A stretch of 16,869 nt of DNA from Pseudomonadota bacterium (GTDB lineage: Bacteria; Pseudomonadota; Gammaproteobacteria; Steroidobacterales; Steroidobacteraceae): assembly GCA_016705325.1 (NCBI GenBank), contig JADIYJ010000022.1:1-16869 (forward strand), in the 5' to 3' direction. Position 1 is the first letter of the stretch, and each line of letters begins with the position of its first letter. A model generated the notes under the pieces. The model worked only from the letters and a program-made list of their open reading frames with translations, did not search any database and was not told the DNA's origin. This document shows, piece after piece, positions 1-7,573 of the stretch. A program made the position numbers and the translations under genes.

Positions 1-741
1 CACGGCGTGCTCGATGTGACGCGACGTCGTCTGCCGTGGGTTGCCTGCCGCCGGACAGGTACGGCATGACGTAGATGCCGCCGCGCCGCCTTTGTTGGCC
101 ACCGCCCGCAGTTCGGCGTCGGTGCGATTGCGCGGGTGGTCCGCGAGTGCCGCGCAGCCCGTGTGCGTGAAGGCGACGGGACGCGTCGAGTGACGGATAG
201 CGTCGGCCGCAGTGATGCGCCCGCAATGACTCGCGTCCACGAGGATTCCCAGCTCATTCATGCGCTCCACCGCCTCGTGGCCGAGGTGGCTGAGACCTGC
301 GTCGGCGGGTTCCATGCAGCCGTCGCCAAGCCGGTTGTGCCGGTTGTAGGTGGGTTGAATCACGCGGATGCCGAGACGATGAAACGTCTCGAGCCGGTCG
401 AGATCGGTCTCGAAGCACACGCCATCCTGGAAGCCGTACATCAGTCCGGTACGGTCGCTCTGCTTCGCTGCGTGGATATCGGCGACCGACCGCACGCGGA
501 CCATGGTCGCCGGGTAGCGGTCGACTTCGGCTTCCCAGCGCGCGATCGACTCGACGGCTTTCTGGTATGCCTCGTCGGGTGGCATCGTGCCCACTTCGCC
601 GACGGTGAGGTGCAGGCACGTCATGCCCGATGCCCTGATGTCGTTGACCTCGCTGGGCGTCAGTTCCGAGCCGTCCTCGGTGGCGTGGCCGCCGGGGCCG
701 CCAAGTCCATCGATCAAGACCGCTCGCGAATACCTGTTCAT
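1..741 (-). CDS. M19 membrane-dipeptidase-like protein (partial, C-terminus beyond window; compensated frame shifts)
   Basis: Peptidase family M19 fold: family-like segments include LVDASHCG (His172) and FTHTGCAAL (His193), which match two zinc-binding histidines of renal-dipeptidase-type enzymes. The N-terminus reads LIDGLGG (residues 10-15) where the family usually has a His-x-Asp zinc motif, and GFQDG (103-107) lies where the bridging Glu is expected, so catalysis is uncertain. There is no signal peptide at the chosen ATG, which overlaps the upstream amidohydrolase stop as ATGA, indicating translational coupling. The frame stays open to the window edge, but residues after about 219 leave the family pattern. 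The expected GIYVMPYL segment is read in another frame between about 79 and 22, and the original frame resumes with RHIEHAV. This implies a 1-base loss near 80-84 and a 1-base gain near 22. The family call is solid; the substrate is unknown. Confidence 0.82.
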   Translation of the reverse strand, partial: MNRYSRAVLIDGLGGPGGHATEDGSELTPSEVNDIRASGMTCLHLTVGEVGTMPPDEAYQKAVESIARWEAEVDRYPATMVRVRSVADIHAAKQSDRTGLMYGFQDGVCFETDLDRLETFHRLGIRVIQPTYNRHNRLGDGCMEPADAGLSHLGHEAVERMNELGILVDASHCGRITAADAIRHSTRPVAFTHTGCAALADHPRNRTDAELRAVANKGGAAASTSCRTCPAAGNPRQTTSRHIEHAV

Positions 742-2834
742 CGTCCCGTCGCAGCGAGGGGTTGGATGCCGAGCGCGCGGCACAGGGCGTCGGGATCGAA
801 CAGCGCACCGTCCTTGATGACGAGGCGCAGGCGCCGCACGTCGCCGACGTTGCGACTCGGGTCGCCGTCGACGAGGATCATGTCGGCCAGCTTGCCCGGC
901 GCGATCGAGCCGAGTTCACCTTCGAGACCGGCCAGTCGCGCCGCGTCGAGCGTGGCGATGCGCAGCACCTCCGGCGCCGGCACGCCAGCGTCGACGTACA
1001 GTTCCAGTTCACGCGCCAGCATAAAGCCGGGCAGCGCATCCGTGCCTGCGACGAAGGGCACGCCGGCGCTGCGGACGGCCATCAGCATGCGTTGCATCTG
1101 GGTCAGTGCCTGCCGGTAGCTCGCGTCCTTGCCGTCAGGAACCGGCAAGCCACCTTCGAGCAGGCCGCGCCGGACGAGCGGCGGCATGCGATCGGCCACT
1201 GCTGCCGTGCCCGCGCCGACCACGCCCGGGCGATCAGTGAAGAGGCTTTCGAACACGACGAGCGTCGGGTCCAGCGTGACGTGACGCTGCTTGAGCAGCC
1301 GCAGGAAGGCCTGCACGCGCGCGGATTGCGGATCGACACTGGCCGCGTGCTCCGCGACGGCTGTAAATCGCGCCGGTGTGCGGGTGTCCTGCACCTTGTC
1401 GTACAGGAAGTTCAGGAACACCATGTTCATGTGCTGGATTTCGTCGTACCCGGCGAGCACGGCCTGTTCGGCCGTCATGAACGCGGGGACGTGACCGCCG
1501 ACTCGCATGCCCGCCCTGTGTGCCTCGTCCGCGATGGCCGGCACCAGCTTCGGGTCCATCGAACTGTAGATCTTGACCAGCCCGAAACCGGCAGCGCTCA
1601 TGGCCTGCACGGCCTTGCGCGCTTCGGCTTCGTCACCGACGAGCGTCTTGGTCGGTCCCTGGAACGGCCCGCGCCCGTCGACGATGCCGGCGTAGACCAC
1701 GCGTGGGCCGAGGGCCGCGCCGGTGTCGAACACACGCAACAGGGCGGGCTTGTCGGGCTCGGCGGCCATGTCACGAACGCTCGTGACGCCAGCCGCCAGG
1801 AACAGCGGCCCGCTGTCGAGGTCCGGGTGCGTGTGCAGGTCCCACAGTCCGGGCAGCAAGGCGCGGCCCGCAGCATCGATGCGCTCCGCGCCGGCAGGGA
1901 TCGGCAGCGAACCATCGGGACCGACGGCGACGACGCGTTGCTGCGCGAAAATGACGGTGGTGCCGGGACGCATCGTCATGCGCTCGGAATCGAACAGGTT
2001 GGCGTGTTCGATCACGACCGCACCGGAGGGCGAGCGTCGCAACGCTTGTGCCTGTGCCGTGCGACGACGCGCCTCCTGCGCGTCCTGCTCCGCGCGCATC
2101 GCAGTGAGTGAGACCTGCCAGCCTTTACGCACGAGCGTCGAAAAGCCGTCGAACGTCGCGAACAGTTCACCGTCCTCGTCGAGCCAGACGCTGGTGGGCT
2201 GGAACCCCAGGCCGCCGATCGAATACAGGCTGACCTGGCGGGAAGATTCGCCGTCGCTGATCTGCAGTTGCGATAACTGCTGCAGTCCTGCTTCACCCTG
2301 CGGCAGCAAGGGCAGCTTGCGGCCCGGTGCATCGCGGAGTGCACGCGCCAAAAGCCCGATTTCCTCGAACGATCCGGACTGGCTGACGTAGAACGCTGCG
2401 CCTGTGACGGGCTGGGTACCGCTTTCGACCTTGTTCTGCCAGGCGGCGGTGCCGGCCTCGCGCGTGAAGCGTTCGGCCACCGGACTCTTGAGGTAGTCAT
2501 TGCCGTCCGTCGTGATGGCCACCGGGACGTTCTTTGCGTCGAGCTGGATCTTCGATGTCAGCGCCGGGCCACGACCACGATCGTTGTACGCGAAGTGGAC
2601 GATGCGGGTGCCGTCGGCCTGCAGGCAGACCGTCTGGTAGCCGGCGCGATTGCCCATCAGGCTGAACGCGTACTCGCGGCTCGCCCGAGGGCCAGTCGGG
2701 CAGGCAATGGGTTGCGGCACCGCGATCGGCGCCCGCACTGAGGCCGGCGCATCCGCCGCCGACGCAGGGCCCGCCAGGACCTGCACCGCTGTGACGACTC
2801 CGGCGGCCCATCTGGCCCACATATTCATCATCAT
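738..2834 (-). CDS. Secreted metal-dependent amidohydrolase (amidohydrolase superfamily)
   Basis: About 698 residues. The N-terminus has a signal peptide ending near GPASA-AD, so the protein is likely periplasmic. Residues up to about 280 form an N-terminal domain I do not recognise. The amidohydrolase barrel follows: LWDLHTHPD with His334/His336, a probable carboxylated Lys421 in LVKIYSS, His448 in GGHVPAF, His468 in IQHMNM, and Asp599 in GTDALPG. This is a complete binuclear metal set of the imidazolonepropionase/prolidase-like group. The C-terminus has the usual GSIAPGKLADMILVDGDP strand. The start is chosen at 2834 because its ATG overlaps the kmo stop (ATGA); ATG codons at 2843, 2831 and 2828 are alternatives. 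The gene is coupled to kmo upstream and to the M19 gene downstream. Its substrate is unknown. A role on kynurenine-related or peptide amides is inference from position only. Confidence 0.88.
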   Translation of the reverse strand: MMMNMWARWAAGVVTAVQVLAGPASAADAPASVRAPIAVPQPIACPTGPRASREYAFSLMGNRAGYQTVCLQADGTRIVHFAYNDRGRGPALTSKIQLDAKNVPVAITTDGNDYLKSPVAERFTREAGTAAWQNKVESGTQPVTGAAFYVSQSGSFEEIGLLARALRDAPGRKLPLLPQGEAGLQQLSQLQISDGESSRQVSLYSIGGLGFQPTSVWLDEDGELFATFDGFSTLVRKGWQVSLTAMRAEQDAQEARRRTAQAQALRRSPSGAVVIEHANLFDSERMTMRPGTTVIFAQQRVVAVGPDGSLPIPAGAERIDAAGRALLPGLWDLHTHPDLDSGPLFLAAGVTSVRDMAAEPDKPALLRVFDTGAALGPRVVYAGIVDGRGPFQGPTKTLVGDEAEARKAVQAMSAAGFGLVKIYSSMDPKLVPAIADEAHRAGMRVGGHVPAFMTAEQAVLAGYDEIQHMNMVFLNFLYDKVQDTRTPARFTAVAEHAASVDPQSARVQAFLRLLKQRHVTLDPTLVVFESLFTDRPGVVGAGTAAVADRMPPLVRRGLLEGGLPVPDGKDASYRQALTQMQRMLMAVRSAGVPFVAGTDALPGFMLARELELYVDAGVPAPEVLRIATLDAARLAGLEGELGSIAPGKLADMILVDGDPSRNVGDVRRLRLVIKDGALFDPDALCRALGIQPLAATGR

Positions 2835-4219
2835 TCGATCCATTGCCCCCGAGAGGATGAGTCCGGCAGAGGCTCGAGCAGCCCGGTCACCAGCGCGTCC
2901 ATCTGCGCCGTCGGGATATCCGCCACTGCATCGGCCGCAGTCGTCAGGCGCGTCAGCACGTCGGTCTGCGTGCGACCGCGCTCGAAGGCGACGCGGTACG
3001 GAATTTCGTGGTGGAACATCACCATCGAATAACGCGGAATGAAGCGCTCCGGGTGACGCCGCTCGAGCTCGAAGCTCAGTTCCTTGCGCAGCATGAACTT
3101 GGGATCGCGGACCGTGTCCCGCATCTCCAGGAAATTCTCCAGGGCCATTGCGGCGATCGCTTCGGTGTCCGGCTTGCGCAGCTGAAAGAACTGCTCGAAG
3201 GTCGACCGCCAGTCGCTGGCTGAGCGCAGCAGTCGGTCGAGTTCGAAACAGTCCTCGAAGCACGCGTTCATGCCCTGGCCGTGGAACGGCACGATCGCAT
3301 GCGCCGCATCACCCAGCAGCACGGCGGCCTCGCCGGCCGACCACGCATCCGCACGGACCGTGCCCATGCGGCCGACGGGACGCTCGAGGAATTCGCGGGC
3401 GAGTCCCGGCATCCGCGGCACGACGTCGGGGAAATGGCTGGCGAAGAATGCATCGACGGCTCGTGCGCGGCTGTCGAGCGCGGCGAAGCTTTCCACACCG
3501 CCCTTCAGGGCGAGGAACAGCGTGACCGTGAAGCTGCCGTCGATGTTCGGCAGCGCGATCAGCATGAAGCCGCCGCGCGGCCAGATGTGCAGTGCATTGC
3601 GCTCGATGCGGTGCGAGCCGTCCCGTCCGGCCGGTAGTGTGAGCTCCTTGTAGCCGTGCTCGAGCATGTCTTCGGTGACGCGCACGCCGAGCTGGCCGGT
3701 CATCGCGCGCCGCACGACGGAACCGGCGCCGTCTGCGGCGATCAGCGGCGCGAGCGGCTGCGTGTAGGTGTCGCCCGAGACTTCGTCGAGCATGACGAGT
3801 TCGTCGCGCTCGAAGTCGAGCGTGCGCGCCGCCTGCAGGAAGCGTGGTTCGATGCCGTAATGACGCTGCGCATGGTCGAGCAAAACGCGGTTCAGGCCTG
3901 GCCGCGAGACGGAGTGAATGACCTCGTGCGGTCGCTGGCCATAAGGCACGAACGTCAGGGCGCCGTCCGGCGCGTGCAGCGTGCGACCCCGCATCGGGAT
4001 CAGCAACGGTTCGACGTCCGCGAACACGCCGGCCTCGCGCAGCGCATGGATGCCGCGGTCCGCCAGCGCCAGGTTGATCGAACGGCCTGCATCCATGTCG
4101 ACCTTGCGCAAGTCCGGGCGGCGTTCGAAAACCTGCACCTGCCGACCCTGCCGCGCGAGGTAAATGGCCATCAGCGCGCCGGACAGGCCCGCGCCCAGGA
4201 TCGTGCCCGCCCGCTTCAC
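2831..4219 (-). CDS. kmo: Kynurenine 3-monooxygenase (FAD-dependent)
   Basis: Hydroxylates L-kynurenine to 3-hydroxykynurenine using NADPH and O2. The protein is 462 residues, the normal bacterial length. The Rossmann FAD motif is ILGAGLSG (Gly9, Gly11, Gly14), followed by VFERRPD. The KMO signature GRSINLALADRG follows, and the second FAD motif is LLGDAAHAIVPFHGQGMNAC (Asp304). The C-terminal region has RHPERFIPRYSMVMFHH as in the family. The GTG start at 4219 overlaps the kynU stop (GTGA) and gives an N-terminus (VKRAGTILG) that begins right at the FAD fold; longer open reading upstream overlaps kynU and is not needed. It is part of the coupled minus-strand kynurenine operon and probably cytosolic or membrane-associated. 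Confidence 0.96.
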   Translation of the reverse strand: MKRAGTILGAGLSGALMAIYLARQGRQVQVFERRPDLRKVDMDAGRSINLALADRGIHALREAGVFADVEPLLIPMRGRTLHAPDGALTFVPYGQRPHEVIHSVSRPGLNRVLLDHAQRHYGIEPRFLQAARTLDFERDELVMLDEVSGDTYTQPLAPLIAADGAGSVVRRAMTGQLGVRVTEDMLEHGYKELTLPAGRDGSHRIERNALHIWPRGGFMLIALPNIDGSFTVTLFLALKGGVESFAALDSRARAVDAFFASHFPDVVPRMPGLAREFLERPVGRMGTVRADAWSAGEAAVLLGDAAHAIVPFHGQGMNACFEDCFELDRLLRSASDWRSTFEQFFQLRKPDTEAIAAMALENFLEMRDTVRDPKFMLRKELSFELERRHPERFIPRYSMVMFHHEIPYRVAFERGRTQTDVLTRLTTAADAVADIPTAQMDALVTGLLEPLPDSSSRGQWIE

Positions 4220-5493
4220 GCCCCGAGTTCCGCGTGCAGCGCGTCCACGCAGCGCCAGACGTCGTCGAAGCGGTTGTAGAACGGCACCGGCGCGGCTCGG
4301 ATTACGTCCGGCTCGCGCCAATCAGGCAGGATGGAACGCCGTCGCAAGCCGTCGAAGACGGCCCGTGCGCGATCGCGCGTGAGCCCGACCAGTCGCAGCG
4401 ACAACGCGGCGCCACGCGCCTGCGGATCGGCGGGCGTGACGATCTCGACGCGACCCGCGAGCCGCGCCTGCACCAGGCGTTCGAAGTATCCCGTCAAGGC
4501 GACCGACTTCTGGCGCAGGGCCGGCAGGCCGGCCGCGGCGAAGTGCTCGAGCGACGCCGCGAGCGGCGCCATGGCGAGTATCGGCGGATTGCTGAGTTGC
4601 CAGCCTTCCGCGCCCGGCGTGGGTTTGAACTCGGGCGCCATCAGGAAGCGCGTGGCCTTGTCGTGGCCCCACCAGCCGGCGAAGCGCGGCAAGGACGCGT
4701 CGGTTGCGTGGCGCGCGTGCACGAACGCACCGCCCACGGCGCCCGGGCCGCCGTTCAGGTACTTGTAGTTGCACCACACGGCAAAGTCCGCATTTGCGTC
4801 GCGCAGCGCGACCGGCACGTTGCCCACGGCATGTGCGAGATCCCAGCCGACTACGCAGCCCGCTGCGTGTCCCGCAGCCGTGATCGCCTCGATGTCGAGC
4901 AGCTGGCCTGTCAGGTATTGCACTCCCGGCAGCAGGATCGTGGCGATCCGCGCGCCCTCGCGCTCGATCGTCGCGATGATGTCCTCGGTTCGAAGCAGGT
5001 CTTCGCCGTCGCGCGGTGCGATTTCGATCAGGTCCTGCGCCGGGTCGAGGCCGTGAAAGCGCACCTGCGATTCGACGGCGTGGCGATCGGAAGGAAACGC
5101 CGAGCGCTCCATGAGGATGGCGCGGCGCGCACCCGCCGGCCGGTAGAAACTCACCAGCATCAGGTGCAGGTTGGCCGTCAGCGCATTCATCGCGACGACT
5201 TCGGCTGGCTCGGCCCCGACCAGCGCGGCCAGCGCGGGTGCGAGCCGCTCGTGGTACGTCAGCCACGGATGATGTCCGGTGAAGTGTCCCTCGACGCCGA
5301 GTGAACGCCAGTCGCGCATCACGTCCTCGACGTACTCGGAGGCCAGCACCGGATGCGCGCCCAGCGAGTGTCCGCACAGGTAGACCAGTTCGCGGCCGCT
5401 GGCCAGGTCGCGCGGCAGGATGAAGCGGTCGTGCCAGGCGGCGAGCGCGTCCCCGGCGTCCAGCGCGTGCGCGTGTTCCCGGTCGAGTCTCAT
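4216..5493 (-). CDS. kynU: Kynureninase (PLP-dependent)
   Basis: Cleaves 3-hydroxykynurenine (or kynurenine) to 3-hydroxyanthranilate (or anthranilate) plus alanine. It is a 425-residue fold-type I PLP enzyme. Family features include YLCGHSLGAHP near residue 40, MNALTANLHLMLVSFYRP, ILMERSAFPSDRHAVESQ, VGWDLAHAVGN, and the PLP lysine Lys244 in WCNYKYLNGGPG. GWWGH and WQLSNPPILAMAPL follow as expected. The ATG at 5493 overlaps the stop of the upstream cyclase gene (ATGA) and has a good ribosome-binding site, GGAGA at 5500-5504 with 6-base spacing. With kmo directly downstream and the hydroxyanthranilate dioxygenase two genes upstream, the likely physiological substrate is 3-hydroxykynurenine (inference). 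Confidence 0.97.
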   Translation of the reverse strand: MRLDREHAHALDAGDALAAWHDRFILPRDLASGRELVYLCGHSLGAHPVLASEYVEDVMRDWRSLGVEGHFTGHHPWLTYHERLAPALAALVGAEPAEVVAMNALTANLHLMLVSFYRPAGARRAILMERSAFPSDRHAVESQVRFHGLDPAQDLIEIAPRDGEDLLRTEDIIATIEREGARIATILLPGVQYLTGQLLDIEAITAAGHAAGCVVGWDLAHAVGNVPVALRDANADFAVWCNYKYLNGGPGAVGGAFVHARHATDASLPRFAGWWGHDKATRFLMAPEFKPTPGAEGWQLSNPPILAMAPLAASLEHFAAAGLPALRQKSVALTGYFERLVQARLAGRVEIVTPADPQARGAALSLRLVGLTRDRARAVFDGLRRRSILPDWREPDVIRAAPVPFYNRFDDVWRCVDALHAELGA

Positions 5494-6334
5494 GTCGCGT
5501 CTCCAGCAATCGACTGCAACGGATACAGCACGGGACGGCTGGGCGCCGCATCGGCGCCGAAGGCAGGAACCTGCAGGTCGAGCAGGTACAGCCCGTCCGC
5601 CACGGCGTCCGGCACGTAGGCGAGCTCGGTGACCAGCGCCTTTCCACGTGCTGCCTGCGCCGCGTCGTCGGAACCCGGGGGCAGCCCCCAGTACACCCGA
5701 TGTGCCGCGAGCCGGCCACCGTCGTCGGCGCGGTCGAGGCTCGGCAGGTCGACCACGAGCGAATCGATTCGGCGCTCGACCAGCCACTGCATGGCTTCGG
5801 GCAGGAAATACGGTGCCGGGCTCGGCGAGCCCGAGTAGGCGCGGTGCCGTTTGTCGACTCCGTTCGGCAGCGTACGTATTACGACCGCCGTGAACGGGGC
5901 GGCAAGCCATGCCGACGCCGCGACAGTCAGTGCGGCCCGGTGGATCACGAGGTCATCGGCCGCAGCGTGCACGTCCGGCAGGCCGGCCGCTGCCGCGCCC
6001 AGGGGCTCCGGCTGGACCGAAACGACCAGTGCGACACACGGCGCCACGGGCGTCAGGCTCGCCACCGTGACCGGATTGCGCGTGACGTGCCCGATGCATT
6101 CGGTGTGGGTGCCGTGGCAATGCGGGGCCAGCGAATGCAAGGCGCAGTTGCAGCTGGCGCCGTTCGCGACGCTGCCGGTGAAACCGCCGATCCGCAGGGG
6201 CTCGCTCGAGGCGGCGTTGCGACGAAGAAGCTCGGTTGTGCGCCATCGAACTCGAGCACGATGGCGAGATCCGCTGGCGCGGTGAGGTCCGCACGCCAGC
6301 GCCGGCCGCCGGCAGTGAACTCCAGGCCGTTCAA
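5490..6334 (-). CDS. Cyclase-family hydrolase, probable kynurenine formamidase (one internal frame shift)
   Basis: About 281 residues once one base is restored. The core reads APHCHGTHTECIGHV, the metal-binding signature of the cyclase/KynB fold. However, it carries Glu and Ile where classical KynB has HxGTHxDxPxH, so this is a distinct subgroup. The N-terminus (LNGLEFTAGG, ADLAIVLEFDGAQPSFF) is read in a different frame from the rest, which starts RNAASSEPLRIGGFTG. A single base is missing at about 6208-6225, plausibly restoring FFGRNAASS. The TTG start at 6334 is supported by a strong GAGGAAG Shine-Dalgarno at 6342-6348 with 7-base spacing, just after the dioxygenase stop. Placement between the dioxygenase and kynU suggests hydrolysis of N-formylkynurenine. 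That function is inference; other lactone or amide substrates are possible. Whether the shift is real or an assembly error is open. Confidence 0.8.
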
Positions 6335-6338
6335 GGGG

Positions 6339-6848
6339 TCACTTCCTCAGTGAGCTGCCGCACGTGCGGCAGACCGTGTGCTCGGGATTCGACCAGAACC
6401 GTTCGAAGACCGGCGACAGCTGCGTTTCGATGTCGGTGATCTGCAGGTATTCGCTGTAGAGGCGCGCGTCGCAGCGGTCGCAGTACCAGAGGAAGCCATC
6501 GGCTTCGCCGGCGCGGCGCTTGCGCTCCACGACGAGCCCGACGGTATCGGCAAACCGCTGTGGAGAATGCGGTACATGGGCAGGCAGCAACAGTACGTCG
6601 CCTGCGCGGATGGGAATATCCACGCGCCTTCCGTCCTGGACCGTCCGCAGCAACATGTCGCCCTCGAGCTGGTAGAAGAATTCCTCGCCCGGGTCGTCGT
6701 GATAGTCGTGACGGGCGTTCGGGCCGCCAACCACCATGATGATGAACTCGCCCTGTTCGAACACCTGCCTGTTGCAGACGGGCTGGCGCCGCTCCGACCG
6801 GTGCTGGTCGATCCACTGCCGGAGGTTGAACGGTGTCAAAGACTGCAT
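6339..6848 (-). CDS. nbaC: 3-hydroxyanthranilate 3,4-dioxygenase
   Basis: Opens the ring of 3-hydroxyanthranilate with O2 to give 2-amino-3-carboxymuconate semialdehyde, which cyclises to quinolinate for NAD synthesis. The protein is 169 residues, typical of bacterial HAAO. Cupin iron ligands His50, Glu56 and His94 and substrate arginines Arg46 and Arg98 occupy the positions expected from the Cupriavidus enzyme, offset by one. The C-terminus has the bacterial rubredoxin-like metal site with Cys123/Cys126 (YCDRCD) and Cys160/Cys163 (VCRTCG). The ATG at 6848 gives MQSLTPFNLRQW, the family N-terminus; open reading further upstream enters the divergent gene. First gene of the operon. No Shine-Dalgarno is visible, and a TATACT box lies 6 bases upstream, suggesting a leaderless message. 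Confidence 0.97.
   Translation of the reverse strand: MQSLTPFNLRQWIDQHRSERRQPVCNRQVFEQGEFIIMVVGGPNARHDYHDDPGEEFFYQLEGDMLLRTVQDGRRVDIPIRAGDVLLLPAHVPHSPQRFADTVGLVVERKRRAGEADGFLWYCDRCDARLYSEYLQITDIETQLSPVFERFWSNPEHTVCRTCGSSLRK
6342..6348 (-). promoter_or_regulatory. Ribosome-binding site deciding a TTG start
   Basis: GAGGAAG lies inside the last codons of the dioxygenase gene, 7 bases before TTG at 6334. No ATG or usable GTG is in the same frame: the GTG overlapping the dioxygenase stop reaches TGA after three codons. This site is the main reason to begin the cyclase gene at TTG 6334. Confidence 0.7.
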
Positions 6849-6871
6849 GGTCCGAGTATAAATTAGCCACC
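6849..6871. promoter_or_regulatory. Short divergent promoter region (kynurenine operon / secreted protein gene)
   Basis: Only 23 bases separate two divergent start codons. They contain an AT-rich island in otherwise GC-rich DNA: TATAAA at 6857-6862 on the plus strand, and TATACT (6860-6855) on the minus strand. Each would place transcription starts at or next to the start codon, and neither gene has a Shine-Dalgarno. I see no convincing -35 box on either side. The two promoters overlap, so they probably compete or share a regulator (inference). Confidence 0.5.
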
Positions 6872-7558
6872 ATGAGCCGACGCAGACTCCGCTTCGGTCC
6901 GGCCCTGCTGCTGACACTCGCCGCGGCGGCGGCTGGAGCGCCTGCCGGGGCACAGACGGCAGCAGATGCCAGCCCGGCTGGGGCTGGCCCGACCGTCAAT
7001 GCAGTCTGGACGGAGCACGAGTTCACGTTCACCTATTTCGGCCGTGGCACGTACTACTCGTGCGGCGGGCTGGAAAACAAGATTGCGTACATCCTGTCGG
7101 AACTTGGCGCGCGTCCGGAGCCCTGGGTACGGGTCAGCTGTCTTGACGGCACGGGCGTCCAGCTGATGCCGACGGCACGCATCAGGGTCGCGGTTCCCGC
7201 CGCGGTGACGCCGGAACTGCTGGCGCAGCTCGAGGCGGAAAAACCGAAGCGCGAGCTGATCGCGAAGGCCCAGGGCAAGGGCGCGGCGGTCGATGGGGCG
7301 ACGGCGCAGTTTCCGGCCGAGCGGCGGATGGTCGAGTTCACGGGCCGGCGACTTGGTCGCATCGATGACGGCGACTGCGAACTCTTCGAGCAATTGCTGC
7401 CGCAGGTCCTGGAGCCGCTGGGAGTTCGCGAGGCGACCGGTTCATCGCTGGGGTGCATGCCGCGCGCGTCGCAGTTCGGTTCGGTCCAGCTCAGGCTCGA
7501 ATCGCTTCACGCCCAGCCTGCGGCACTCGCCGAATCAGCCGAGCCCGCCGGGCCCTGA
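6872..7558 (+). CDS. Secreted protein of unknown function with four cysteines
   Basis: 228 residues. The N-terminus MSRRRLRFGPALLLTLAAAA, ending near GAPAGAQ-TA, is a clear Sec signal peptide, so the mature protein is periplasmic or exported. The mature part has exactly four cysteines: Cys64 (YYSCGGLENK), Cys90 (VRVSCLDG), Cys169 (DGDCELF) and Cys195 (SLGCMP), enough for two disulfides. Charged helices near 113-135 separate two halves. I do not recognise the family or assign a function. The start at 6872 is chosen because the signal peptide begins there; the longer upstream reading overlaps the divergent dioxygenase gene. It is convergent with apaH (15-base gap) and divergent from the kynurenine operon, so it is probably a single-gene unit. 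No terminator is visible. Confidence 0.82.
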   Translation: MSRRRLRFGPALLLTLAAAAAGAPAGAQTAADASPAGAGPTVNAVWTEHEFTFTYFGRGTYYSCGGLENKIAYILSELGARPEPWVRVSCLDGTGVQLMPTARIRVAVPAAVTPELLAQLEAEKPKRELIAKAQGKGAAVDGATAQFPAERRMVEFTGRRLGRIDDGDCELFEQLLPQVLEPLGVREATGSSLGCMPRASQFGSVQLRLESLHAQPAALAESAEPAGP

Positions 7559-7573
7559 GGCTGGATCGGCCGC

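Noticed and set aside
762..2111. Long plus-strand open frame opposite the amidohydrolase
   Set aside because: Composition is rich in Arg, Ala and His with no domain signal; it is the antisense shadow of a well-supported gene in GC-rich DNA.
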